DNA from: Paludibacteraceae bacterium
GTDB lineage: Bacteria; Bacteroidota; Bacteroidia; Bacteroidales; Paludibacteraceae
Reading direction: 5' to 3'
DNA: 64,000 nucleotides
Assembly: GCA_017471285.1 (NCBI GenBank)
Contig: JAFUUZ010000054.1
Coordinates: 94,975 to 158,974 of the forward strand
Shown piece after piece: positions 29,445 to 36,982 of this stretch. The first letter of the stretch is position 1. Every line of letters starts with the position of its first letter. The notes beneath the pieces were generated by a model. It worked only from the letters and a program-made list of their open reading frames with translations. It did no database searches and was not told the origin of the DNA. A program made the translations under genes and the position numbers.

Positions 29445-29891
29445 ATGAAAGACACAAAGATATTGGTAATTGCTTATTGCTTATTGGTTATCGGGTTGCT
29501 TTGGACGCTTGGCGTAGCGCAGGCTTCGGCGGTGAACTACCAAACGAAGTACAAAGGGACGATGTACAATGTACAAAGTACCGCTTCCTATGGTGCTGCC
29601 GCCCCGGCTGCTACTTTCCAATCCACCAGCGCCTATGCCGCGCCAGAATGGACGGAGGAATCCACCCTCAACAGCGACGGAACGGTCAACGAACGCCATT
29701 ACATAAGCGGACCTCGCCGCTTAGGAGATGGACCCACTGCTCCCACTCCAGGTGGTAGCACTCAGCCGGGTACCCCGGGTAATCCGGAAGACGAGAACCA
29801 GCAGCCCCTCGGCGATACTCTGATCCCGCTGATGCTTTGCATGTGCGCGTACGCGATATATAAGGTCTCGCGCCGCCGCAAAGAGGCGTGA
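29445..29891 (+). CDS. Small secreted protein with C-terminal membrane anchor
   Basis: 148 residues; AAGGAG (29431-29436) precedes ATG 29445 by 8 nt. The signal peptide (about 5-28, ILVIAYCLLVIGLLWTLG) is encoded by a TTGCTTATTG tandem repeat, and a TACAAAGT-type repeat follows at residues about 36-45. The middle is Ala, Thr and Pro rich (GDGPTAPTPGGSTQPGTPG). The end has PLGD, a hydrophobic segment (about 124-141, TLIPLMLCMCAYAIYKV) and SRRRKEA. This motif, membrane segment and basic tail look like a three-part sorting or anchoring signal; that is inference from shape only. I do not recognise a family. It follows the giant protein by 46 nt and may be co-expressed with it. Confidence 0.7.
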   Translation: MKDTKILVIAYCLLVIGLLWTLGVAQASAVNYQTKYKGTMYNVQSTASYGAAAPAATFQSTSAYAAPEWTEESTLNSDGTVNERHYISGPRRLGDGPTAPTPGGSTQPGTPGNPEDENQQPLGDTLIPLMLCMCAYAIYKVSRRRKEA

Positions 29892-29925
29892 GCTAGGATC
29901 CTAGAACCCTAGTATCCTAGACAAA
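29891..29925. repeat. CTAG short tandem repeat
   Basis: CTAGGATC, CTAGAACC, CTAGTATC, CTAG. It lies between the small anchored protein and the four-helix-bundle gene; a longer run of the same type lies after that gene. Confidence 0.85.
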
Positions 29926-29936
29926 TAATACCAACT

Positions 29937-30497
29937 ATGGCAAAACTTAATGATGGCGGCTTCTTGGAAGCCAATGGGGATTATAGAGATCTGATCTTTT
30001 ACAAAAAGACCAAGATTCTCTTTGATATGACCTATTGGTACAAGGACCGCTATCTGGAGCGAGGAGACAGGACACAAGACCAGATGCAGCAAGCCGCTCG
30101 TAGCGGAAAACAGAATATCGCCGAAGGTTCCGAAGACGGCTTGACGAGCATGGAGATGCAACTGAAACTGGTTAACGTGGCGCGTGGTAGTTTGATAGAG
30201 TTGCGCGAAGATTATGAAGACCAACTCATGGTGCATCGCCTCAAGCAATGGAACCAAACCCATCCTCGCTACAATGCCATGGTCAATTATTGCTATCGCC
30301 ATCATGAGCTCGCTGACTATCAGAAATACTATGAGCAATGGAGCATAGAGGAGTTCTGCAATGTCGCTCTTACGCTTATCCACCAAGCAGACAGAGGCAT
30401 GTGGACATGGATCAAGAAGAAGGAGGCGCAGTTCTTGGAAGAGGGCGGCATACGCGAGAAGATGTCCTCCGCGCGCAAAAAACAAAGGGGTTACTAG
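29937..30497 (+). CDS. Four-helix-bundle suffix-domain protein (S23/IVP-related)
   Basis: 186 residues from ATG 29937. The core has the four-helix-bundle pattern of the 23S-IVP/S23-related family: TKILFDMTYWYKDRYL, then QMQQAARSGKQNIAEGSEDG, then MEMQLKLVNVARGSLIELRED, plus the extra C-terminal part typical of the suffix-domain version (WSIEEFCNVALTLIHQADRG). No signal peptide, so cytoplasmic. Members of this fold include the Avd accessory protein of diversity-generating retroelements, but no reverse transcriptase or template repeat is seen here. The gene is bracketed on both sides by CTAG-rich tandem repeats (29891-29925 and 30496-30539). Biological role not known. Confidence 0.8.
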   Translation: MAKLNDGGFLEANGDYRDLIFYKKTKILFDMTYWYKDRYLERGDRTQDQMQQAARSGKQNIAEGSEDGLTSMEMQLKLVNVARGSLIELREDYEDQLMVHRLKQWNQTHPRYNAMVNYCYRHHELADYQKYYEQWSIEEFCNVALTLIHQADRGMWTWIKKKEAQFLEEGGIREKMSSARKKQRGY

Positions 30498-30539
30498 AAT
30501 CCTAGGATCCTAGGACCCTAGTATACTAGTATCCTAGTT
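30496..30539. repeat. CTAG short tandem repeat
   Basis: Six CTAG units spaced 7 to 10 bp (CTAGAATC, CTAGGATC, CTAGGACC, CTAGTATA, CTAGTATC, CTAG) directly after the four-helix-bundle gene. Confidence 0.88.
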
Positions 30540-30543
30540 AATG

Positions 30544-30573
30544 AAAGAGCCTGTCAGCGTTGACAGGCTCTTT
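30544..30573. terminator. Bidirectional hairpin terminator overlapping a gene end
   Basis: A 13-bp perfect stem (AAAGAGCCTGTCA and its complement) with a GCGT loop. It overlaps the last codons and stop of the minus-strand GH105 gene, so its stem encodes the final residues of that protein. Confidence 0.8.
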
Positions 30574-32038
30574 CGTATTCTACGGCTGCCATGAGATAGG
30601 CGCCGAGGACTTTGCCTTCCGTATTGTCCTGGATCGGCACATCCTTGCCGATCAGGTAATACGCTGCCGTGCCGTTGCGGTCGTGGCTCAGCCCCGCTGA
30701 CTGGCAAGAACCCGTGATTGTCAGTATCTCCTTGGTACTTGGTATTTCGTCACTTGGTACTTGGCGCACGAAGGTGCGTTGGATGCCCTCGAAGCCTCGC
30801 TTGCCTGCTTCGGCGTGGTCGATCAAGCCGAGGCGCGAGCCTTTGAGCAGAGCCGCGGTGATGAGACACGAGGCGGAGGACTCCAGGTAGTTGCACCGGG
30901 TACCGCCGGCTTCCACATTGGTGTACTTAGCCGAACCGGTATCGTCCACGCCCTGCGTAGCACATTTCTCCGGACCATAGGCTAAGAGCTGGTACCAACA
31001 TCCTGTTTCGGGATCCTGACGGGCTACAAGACCGTCAGCTAAGGCTTGCAGATACTCCCGCATCTGGTCGAAGTTTGCCGCCTGCGGCAGCTCCTTCGTA
31101 CATTGTCCGTCGTCACTTAGTCCTTTCATATAGGCTTCCAATACATCCACCAACGCGAGGATATACCATCCAGCCGCGCGTCCCCAAGACTCTTCGGAAT
31201 GATAAACCGGTGGTAATTGAGAATTGAGAAGTGAGAATTGAGATTTATACGCATGTCCGGCTTCGTATATTGCCTTGCCGTTCTTATTGGTCGTCACATC
31301 GGTGAAGAGGACATGATACAGAAGCTGCTTCTCTTCGTCCCATAGATAGGGCCATGAGACCTCGAACTGGGTATAGACATCGTTCCATCCGAGTCCCGTT
31401 CCCTCGCATGCACCCACCTCCAGCAGTTGCGCCAGCAGCGCGGGACCCATGTACGCCCCGTCGCACCACATCTGACCCCAATAGGATTTCTCGGGGTTGT
31501 CCGTAGCCTTGTGCATCCATCCGCCGTTCGGCAGCGAGTACTTGGCTTTATGCTCCGCCAGCCCTTCAGCGGCGCGGTGCATCTGCTCCATATAGTAAGC
31601 CGCCTTCTCGGGGTTCTCGAACCGTCCGCCCGGCTTGGCTCCTTCGTAGAGCCCAAGGAACACCTTGGCGCAGTTGAGGTCGTCGAGGATACCGCCTCTC
31701 ACAAGACGGTCCAGCTCGGCTTGGTCCAGACTGTCCGCCCATTGGGCGAGACCTATGTACCACGCGTCCGCCCAGGCGGAGTCCTGATAGTACTGCCATA
31801 CATCGAGGATACCTTTCGCCACCACGCCGGGGACGTAGTCCCATGTAGCGGCGGTCTCGGGAACGGTCACGCCGTTGGTGGAGTTGGCGTTCGGGAAACC
31901 GACACAGTTGTCCTTGTTGTACCACGCGCTCATGCGCGCGTTGATCATCTGCTCCGAATAGCGGACGGGCTGCGGCTTGGTGCAAGCAGCGAGGAGAATC
32001 CCCGCTGCCGCCATCACTATGATATGAGTTGTTTTCAT
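30554..32038 (-). CDS. GH105 family glycoside hydrolase lipoprotein (unsaturated rhamnogalacturonyl hydrolase-like)
   Basis: 494 residues. A lipoprotein signal (MKTTHIIVMAAAGILLAAC) is followed by an alpha/alpha-barrel with family motifs: WDYVPGVVAKGILDVW, MWCDGAYMGP (Asp expected to be catalytic by comparison with YteR), ESWGRAAGW, NYLESSAS and EGKVLGAYLMAA. Such enzymes remove an unsaturated uronic residue from pectin-derived or similar oligosaccharides in the periplasm. Two segments look foreign: KSQFSLLNSQLP (DNA 31209-31247, TTGAGAA repeat) and QVPSDEIPSTKE (DNA 30726-30762, ACCAAGT repeat), both in frame and at likely surface loops. The first lies directly ahead of the conserved ESWGRAAGW motif. 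It stands alone, followed by the terminator, and is separated from the upstream barrel gene by CTAG repeats. Confidence 0.85.
   Translation of the reverse strand: MKTTHIIVMAAAGILLAACTKPQPVRYSEQMINARMSAWYNKDNCVGFPNANSTNGVTVPETAATWDYVPGVVAKGILDVWQYYQDSAWADAWYIGLAQWADSLDQAELDRLVRGGILDDLNCAKVFLGLYEGAKPGGRFENPEKAAYYMEQMHRAAEGLAEHKAKYSLPNGGWMHKATDNPEKSYWGQMWCDGAYMGPALLAQLLEVGACEGTGLGWNDVYTQFEVSWPYLWDEEKQLLYHVLFTDVTTNKNGKAIYEAGHAYKSQFSLLNSQLPPVYHSEESWGRAAGWYILALVDVLEAYMKGLSDDGQCTKELPQAANFDQMREYLQALADGLVARQDPETGCWYQLLAYGPEKCATQGVDDTGSAKYTNVEAGGTRCNYLESSASCLITAALLKGSRLGLIDHAEAGKRGFEGIQRTFVRQVPSDEIPSTKEILTITGSCQSAGLSHDRNGTAAYYLIGKDVPIQDNTEGKVLGAYLMAAVEYERACQR
30726..30762. repeat. In-frame short tandem repeat in GH105, ACCAAGT type
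   Basis: Minus-strand copies of ACCAAGTGAC, AAATACCAAG and TACCAAGG encode QVPSDEIPSTKE. Confidence 0.75.
31209..31247. repeat. In-frame short tandem repeat in GH105, AATTGAGA type
   Basis: AATTGAGA, AGTGAGA, AATTGAGA units; on the minus strand they encode SQFSLLNSQLP. Confidence 0.82.
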
Positions 32039-32048
32039 TTGTCTATTT

Positions 32049-32098
32049 ATTGGATACTAGGGTCCTAGGATACTAGAGTCCCTAGGATCCTAGAACCT
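32049..32098. repeat. CTAG short tandem repeat
   Basis: GATACTAGG, GTCCTAG, GATACTAG, AGTCCCTAG, GATCCTAG units between the barrel gene end and the GH105 start. Confidence 0.85.
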
Positions 32099-34009
32099 AA
32101 AGGTTACTCCCATGAGGCAGTTGATGCCCTGCGAGCGGTAGCCGTAGTAAATCTCGTTCTTCCGGTGCAACCAGTTGTTGAGTTGGAAGAAGATCACAAG
32201 GTTCGGCTTCGGTTCCGGGGAAAGTTTACTTCCATCCTTCGTCCTTTCACCTTTCACCTTTCCTCCTACCCACATGTTATATGCCGCACCGAGGTTGAGG
32301 TCCACCGTCGGCTTCAGGACATGCACGCCATCCGTAGCCAGCGCCAGACGGCTGCCGGTAAAATGGTTGTCCGAATAAACGGACCAGTGCTTGTCTATCT
32401 TGCCGTCGATACGCAGGTCAATCTTCCATGCCGCGCGGTCATAGACAGCCTTGGAGGTGTTGCCCAGCAGGTCGGTCAGTTCCGTACACGGCGCGTTGTA
32501 CTGGTATCCGTTCGCCTCATGGCGCATAGCGGACCAGAAGAAATAGTCGCCGTTGAGGTTGATACGCACGATGTCGCGGTAGTGGTAGTTGATCTGACCT
32601 CCTACCTTGCCGCGGCTGTAGTCGCTGTAGGTGTAGCTGAAATCACCTGCCGCCAGGGGCACGTCGAGCACACCGGGCTGGTAGATAGCATTGTCGGAGA
32701 CGGCAATGAGCGTCATGGTGTTCAGTTGCACCATATAGCCGCCATGGAGCTCAAAGAGCAGGTCTCTGTGCGGGCGGATATGAAATCCTAACTCGCCGTC
32801 CACCGGTGTATGGGATGCCGGGTGCTGGGAGATGATACCGGCGTGGATCACGCGGTAACGGTTCGACTCCATGAAGCCTTGCAGAGTACCCGTCGCATGG
32901 TAGCCCATGATATCCGCATAGAGTGTGAGCCACTGTTTGGCGATCTGCGCCTCCATGTTGATATGCGGCGAGGGAGCAAAAGTGATATTGTCCGTAGCCG
33001 ACAGGCTGTTCTTGCCGCGCCCGATATTCATATCCAGGTTCACGCCCAAATGGATCCGGAACCGCTTGCCTTCATACGCATAATACGGCTCGATACGGAA
33101 ATTATGGCGGGCGTTATAGAAATTGGCCGGTATGGTGGCTGCCAGGTTTCCGCTCAGTTGCAGGAAGTTGTTCTGCATATACACCTGCGCTCCCACATGG
33201 TGCGCCTCGCTATGCCAGTCGAAATCGGCATGCGTACGGAGCTGGTGCTCGCTCACCGCATTAGGTTTGGCGAACAGCATATACCCCGTCTGCACGCGGT
33301 ACTGCACGTCGTTCTTGGCGTTCGCCTTCACGCCCACATACGCCTCGGCGGTCCAGAGCGATGTCTTGTCCCGGTCCGTCAGCGGTGCGCGGTTGGCATA
33401 CGCCGTCTTGTTCTTCTCCCACATGCTGAAACCGCCTCCGGGCGCTGCGGCTGAACCCGCGTAGTCGTACCAATGGCCGTACTTATGATAGTATATATTC
33501 CCGCCGTTGACGCCGAAATAGAGGTTGCAGGAAGAGAACGTATGCGTGAACGTAAGCCCCAACTTGGTGCGGCTCAACGCATCGATACCCCATTGCGCCT
33601 TATGGTGCGCATACACATCCAGAATCGATTTCTTGCCGTCGTCCAGACGATAGCCGAAATCAAACAAGGTGTTCGGGTGACCGATCGCGCCGCGGATATA
33701 ACCATGGTACTTGTGTCCCTCCGCAAAGCGCGTGGGTTGCGACAGCAGCGGATGGAAACCGGTGCCGGGAGTGACCTCCGCCGTATATTCCGAATACTCG
33801 ATAGGTGCAGGTTCCATCTCCACCTCCACTACCGCCGGCTTCGTGGATACTTTGCCTGCCGACTGGATCACCGGCTGGAAATCCCGCTCTACCGTCACGG
33901 ACCTGTTCAGCGCGCTGTCGCTCTGGGCAAAGGTAAGGGCGAATGGCGAAAGGGCAAATATCGTAATGACGTAATGACGTAATGACGTGATTAATAAATT
34001 ATTCTTCAT
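32090..34009 (-). CDS. Outer-membrane beta-barrel protein, partner of the TPR protein
   Basis: 639 residues. The signal peptide (MKNNLLITSLRHYVITIFALSPFALTFA) is encoded by ACGTCATT and GCGAATGGCG-type tandem repeats (33927-33992). The N-terminal mature part RSVTVERDFQPVIQSAGKVSTKP is a short periplasmic stretch seen in Bacteroidetes barrel proteins encoded next to large TPR proteins; the rest is strand-rich and ends INCLMGVTFRF with a terminal Phe, as expected for BAM-assembled barrels. It lacks a TonB plug, so I do not call it a TonB-dependent transporter. Its ATG overlaps the stop of the TPR gene by 11 nt, meaning tight coupling. A GGTGAAAG-type repeat (32233-32272) adds GGKVKGERTKDGSK in a loop. 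Transport role possible but unproven. Confidence 0.75.
   Translation of the reverse strand: MKNNLLITSLRHYVITIFALSPFALTFAQSDSALNRSVTVERDFQPVIQSAGKVSTKPAVVEVEMEPAPIEYSEYTAEVTPGTGFHPLLSQPTRFAEGHKYHGYIRGAIGHPNTLFDFGYRLDDGKKSILDVYAHHKAQWGIDALSRTKLGLTFTHTFSSCNLYFGVNGGNIYYHKYGHWYDYAGSAAAPGGGFSMWEKNKTAYANRAPLTDRDKTSLWTAEAYVGVKANAKNDVQYRVQTGYMLFAKPNAVSEHQLRTHADFDWHSEAHHVGAQVYMQNNFLQLSGNLAATIPANFYNARHNFRIEPYYAYEGKRFRIHLGVNLDMNIGRGKNSLSATDNITFAPSPHINMEAQIAKQWLTLYADIMGYHATGTLQGFMESNRYRVIHAGIISQHPASHTPVDGELGFHIRPHRDLLFELHGGYMVQLNTMTLIAVSDNAIYQPGVLDVPLAAGDFSYTYSDYSRGKVGGQINYHYRDIVRINLNGDYFFWSAMRHEANGYQYNAPCTELTDLLGNTSKAVYDRAAWKIDLRIDGKIDKHWSVYSDNHFTGSRLALATDGVHVLKPTVDLNLGAAYNMWVGGKVKGERTKDGSKLSPEPKPNLVIFFQLNNWLHRKNEIYYGYRSQGINCLMGVTFRF
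32233..32272. repeat. In-frame short tandem repeat, GGTGAAA type
   Basis: CCTTTCACC, TTTCACC, TTTCCTCC units; on the minus strand they encode GGKVKGERTKDG inside the barrel gene. Confidence 0.75.
33927..33992. repeat. Short tandem repeats encoding a signal peptide
   Basis: Two runs: GTAATGAC three times, then GGGCAAA / GGCGAA units. Together they encode most of the signal peptide of the barrel protein starting at 34009. Confidence 0.82.
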
Positions 34010-36926
34010 CTTCTGCCTCCTCCTTTTCTACGGGTTGTTCGATCTTGTCCAGTTCGGCGAGTCGTGCGCTGATGAGCGCAGGGATATCGTCGTCTTTCAC
34101 CAAATAGTTCTGTTGCAGGACGAGCAGATACTGCCTTGCCTGGAAATACTCGCCGCGGCTGCGGTTGATATCGCTCAGGAGCACCAATGCGCGCGCCAGC
34201 CAGTATTGCTGCTGGGTGTTCATCTGGGTGAACTCCATCACCTGGGCTTCCGCGTTCTCCATGTCTCCGGCTTCGTAATAACTCTGCGCCAGCAGGTACT
34301 TGGACTCCGCGCCTTGCGCCGTACGCACTTCCTTGGCTAATGCCCGCAGGTCCGGCTGGGCTTTGCTCCATTGGCGGAGAGCGATATAGGCTTTCGCTCT
34401 GCCGTACATCGCTTCAGCCTCGGTCTCGTCGCTTACCGGCGTGTCGCTCAGCAGTTGCTCTGCAACGTCGATAGCCGCCTGGTGGCGGCCCAGTTGCTGC
34501 GAGCAGCGCAGGATACCCAGACGGGCGATAGTGGTGTTCTCGCGGGTGGAAGCAAGGGCATGCATGCGGTAGAATCCGTCCAGCGCACCTTTCCAGTCGC
34601 CTTTGTCATAGCATATCTCCGCTACGCGCATGGCTGCCTCTTCCTGATACGGGTTGGCGTTCATCTCCGCCAGCACCGAATACTGACCCAGCGCCTCCGT
34701 CGTCTTGCCCAGACGGTAATACGAATCCGCCAGATAATAGCGCGCGGTAGTGCAGTAGCGTCCGCCGGCGCAGTACTGTGTGATATAGTTGCTCAGACTC
34801 ACCGTCGCCTTCTGGTACGCCGCTTGCATATACTGCATCTCGGCGGCTGCATACAGCAGCGAATCCTCTGCTGTGGTGACGTTCATGTTCATCTTCGCCA
34901 GGTTCTTCGAGTACGCCAGATATTCATCCACATTGCCGCTCTCGATATACAGTGCCTGAAGGGCGTCCAGAGCGGTGTAGGCCTCTTCCGTAGCCGGATA
35001 TTTCTCTATCGTCTGGCGGTAGGCGGCTATAGCCTGGTCGTTCTGCCCCAGGTTACGGAAGAGCATGGCGCGCTCCAATGAAGCCTTACGGGCCAGCGTG
35101 GAGTGGGGATAACCGCCCAGCAGCTGCTCGTAGGTGATGATAGCGCTCCGCTCGTCCTCTTGCTGCAACTGGGCACGCGCGATCTCATACACGCCGTCGT
35201 CCGCATAGTCGGATTTGGGATAGCGTTTCACCAGGTCGCGCAGCACACTGATCTTCTCGCTGTATTTATGCTGCAAGCCGAGGGCATAGCCTTTCTGGAA
35301 TAGCGCATAGTCCGTTCCGGCAGCCTGCAGGTTCGCTACCTGCGAGTAATAAGAGATAGCCTGCGGGAACTGGCGGGCATTGAAATAGCAGTCACCTATG
35401 CGGTTGAGTGCGTCCGCGTAAGTAGGCTCGGTAGCCAGAGCCGCATCGATATACATGGAGAAAGCGTTCTGCGCCTTGTTATACTGCTTCTGCGAGAAGA
35501 AGGCATAACCTTGCAGATATCGCGCAATGGAGTAGTTCGCCGATCCTTTGACGCCGGGACGGCTGAAGAAGGTGTTGAGGTCCGACTCGCAGGCGGTGTA
35601 GTTGCGCAGACGGTAGTTCGCCTCCGCACGCACATAATAAGCCTCCGTCGTGTATTCCGAACTCTCCGCGTCATGCTTGATCAATTCCGTCATCCAGTCC
35701 ACAGACTGCTGCATCTTGCCTTGCAGGAAATTGTCAGCGCCTAACTGGTAGCGCAGATATTGCTTGGTCTGCAGCATCTTCGGCGTAGGCGAAGGGATCG
35801 AGTCCAGCGTCTGGATGGCGGCGGCGTAGTTCTTGCTCTGCATCAGCGCATCCGAGAGCAACTGGTATATCCGTCCTTCGTATTTGGAATCCGGGTATTG
35901 AGACAGAAAATCATTGAATGCCCGTACGGACTCGCCCAGGGCGCTTGAACTCTGGTAGGTGCAGAGCGTGTAGTTGTACGCCGCCTCTTCCGCTACGGCA
36001 GGAGTGATCTTGTACCCCGCTGCGGCCTGGTACGACAACTTCGCCTGCTCCGGCTGGCCGAGTTGCACATAGGCGTTGCCCAGCGTCAGACAGGCGGCCT
36101 CCGAGATGGAGTCGCGCTCCTGTTTGACCTGCTTGAGCGATCCCACGGCGGCTTCATACTGTCCCAACCGGTACTGAGCCGTTCCGAGCATGAACATGTC
36201 ATTCCGCAACGGCTCCTCTTTGTTCTCCGCAGCCGATTTCTGGTAGATGTTCAGGTGCTCCACCGCGCTGTTGTAGTCCTTCTTGAGAAAACTCATCTCG
36301 CCCAGTATGCGGTGCAGCTCGCCGTTATTCAGGTTCTCCGGATGTTCGCGAAGCAGTGCGGTGGCTCTCGACTCCGCCTCTTCGTAATCACCCGTCGCGT
36401 AGTATATCTGCGTCAGGTAATAAGGGACGGTCTTGGCGTACTGAGGGTCGTCCTCCAGAGACTTCAGGGCAGGAAGCGCCTTCTCATACCGCTCCAGCTT
36501 GTACATGCAGTAGGCGTAGTAATAGGTGCCGCGGGTCGTATAACGGCTGTTCCCCTTGCCCAACTGGCTGAAATAGATAGAGGCACGCTGGTACTCCTGC
36601 ATCATCAGATAGGCATATCCGCGGTAAAAAGCGTAGTCTGTCTGATGATCGCGGCTCAAAGCCTTCGGATCTACCGGCTCCAGTATCTTCAACCCTTGTT
36701 TGTAATGCCCTTTCTCTACCTGTAGCACACCCTGCATGAAATGCACCTCGTCCTGAAACGTGGTGTACGGGTACGCCTGCAGATAGCTCTTGAGGTCGCG
36801 CTGAAGCATCTTGTCACGTCCGTCGAAACGCTCGGCTAACGCGTTATAGCGCGTCTCCATCTCCGTCGTCTGGGCGGAGAGAGGGGCAAAAAAGAATACA
36901 GAGAACAGAATACAGAGTACAGACAT
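33999..36926 (-). CDS. Large periplasmic TPR protein
   Basis: 975 residues from ATG 36926, selected because MSVLCILFSVFFFAPLSAQ is a good signal peptide; the longer frame from 37010 starts inside the upstream potD gene and reads through repeat DNA. The rest is helical tetratricopeptide repeats throughout (for example YAFYRGYAYLMMQEYQRASIYFSQLGKG, ALNRIGDCYFNARQFPQAISYYSQV, AIAAYRQTIEKYPATEEAY), ending in an acidic tail (EEAEDEE). TPR proteins of this size bind other proteins; the tight overlap with the barrel gene suggests that they form an outer-membrane complex. The 56-nt upstream spacer is made of repeat DNA. Possibly part of the pot operon transcript, since no promoter is evident in between. 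Confidence 0.82.
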   Translation of the reverse strand: MSVLCILFSVFFFAPLSAQTTEMETRYNALAERFDGRDKMLQRDLKSYLQAYPYTTFQDEVHFMQGVLQVEKGHYKQGLKILEPVDPKALSRDHQTDYAFYRGYAYLMMQEYQRASIYFSQLGKGNSRYTTRGTYYYAYCMYKLERYEKALPALKSLEDDPQYAKTVPYYLTQIYYATGDYEEAESRATALLREHPENLNNGELHRILGEMSFLKKDYNSAVEHLNIYQKSAAENKEEPLRNDMFMLGTAQYRLGQYEAAVGSLKQVKQERDSISEAACLTLGNAYVQLGQPEQAKLSYQAAAGYKITPAVAEEAAYNYTLCTYQSSSALGESVRAFNDFLSQYPDSKYEGRIYQLLSDALMQSKNYAAAIQTLDSIPSPTPKMLQTKQYLRYQLGADNFLQGKMQQSVDWMTELIKHDAESSEYTTEAYYVRAEANYRLRNYTACESDLNTFFSRPGVKGSANYSIARYLQGYAFFSQKQYNKAQNAFSMYIDAALATEPTYADALNRIGDCYFNARQFPQAISYYSQVANLQAAGTDYALFQKGYALGLQHKYSEKISVLRDLVKRYPKSDYADDGVYEIARAQLQQEDERSAIITYEQLLGGYPHSTLARKASLERAMLFRNLGQNDQAIAAYRQTIEKYPATEEAYTALDALQALYIESGNVDEYLAYSKNLAKMNMNVTTAEDSLLYAAAEMQYMQAAYQKATVSLSNYITQYCAGGRYCTTARYYLADSYYRLGKTTEALGQYSVLAEMNANPYQEEAAMRVAEICYDKGDWKGALDGFYRMHALASTRENTTIARLGILRCSQQLGRHQAAIDVAEQLLSDTPVSDETEAEAMYGRAKAYIALRQWSKAQPDLRALAKEVRTAQGAESKYLLAQSYYEAGDMENAEAQVMEFTQMNTQQQYWLARALVLLSDINRSRGEYFQARQYLLVLQQNYLVKDDDIPALISARLAELDKIEQPVEKEEAEDEE

Positions 36927-36980
36927 AATTAGTCTGTGTTCTGTCAGCGCAGTGGTCTGTATTCTGTCAGCGAAGCGGTC
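36890..36980. repeat. Mixed short tandem repeat and GCGAAGC mini-hairpin word
   Basis: AATACAGAG / AACAG units encode the TPR signal peptide, then TCTGTCAGCGCAGTGGTCTG and TCTGTCAGCGAAGCGGTCT follow upstream. CAGCGAAGCGGTC also occurs twice in pepD (53167, 53183) and at 56216. Confidence 0.85.
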
Positions 36981-36982
36981 TA

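Noticed and set aside
30090-30115. CCGCT-CGT-AGCGG palindrome in the four-helix-bundle gene
   Set aside because: It encodes AARSGKQN, a conserved motif of the family, so the palindrome is likely chance.
29937-30497. Diversity-generating retroelement accessory gene (Avd)
   Set aside because: No reverse transcriptase, template repeat or variable repeat is visible in the window; only the fold is shared.
32090-34009. TonB-dependent receptor
   Set aside because: There is no plug domain or TonB box, and the length is about that of a bare barrel with a short N-terminal stretch.
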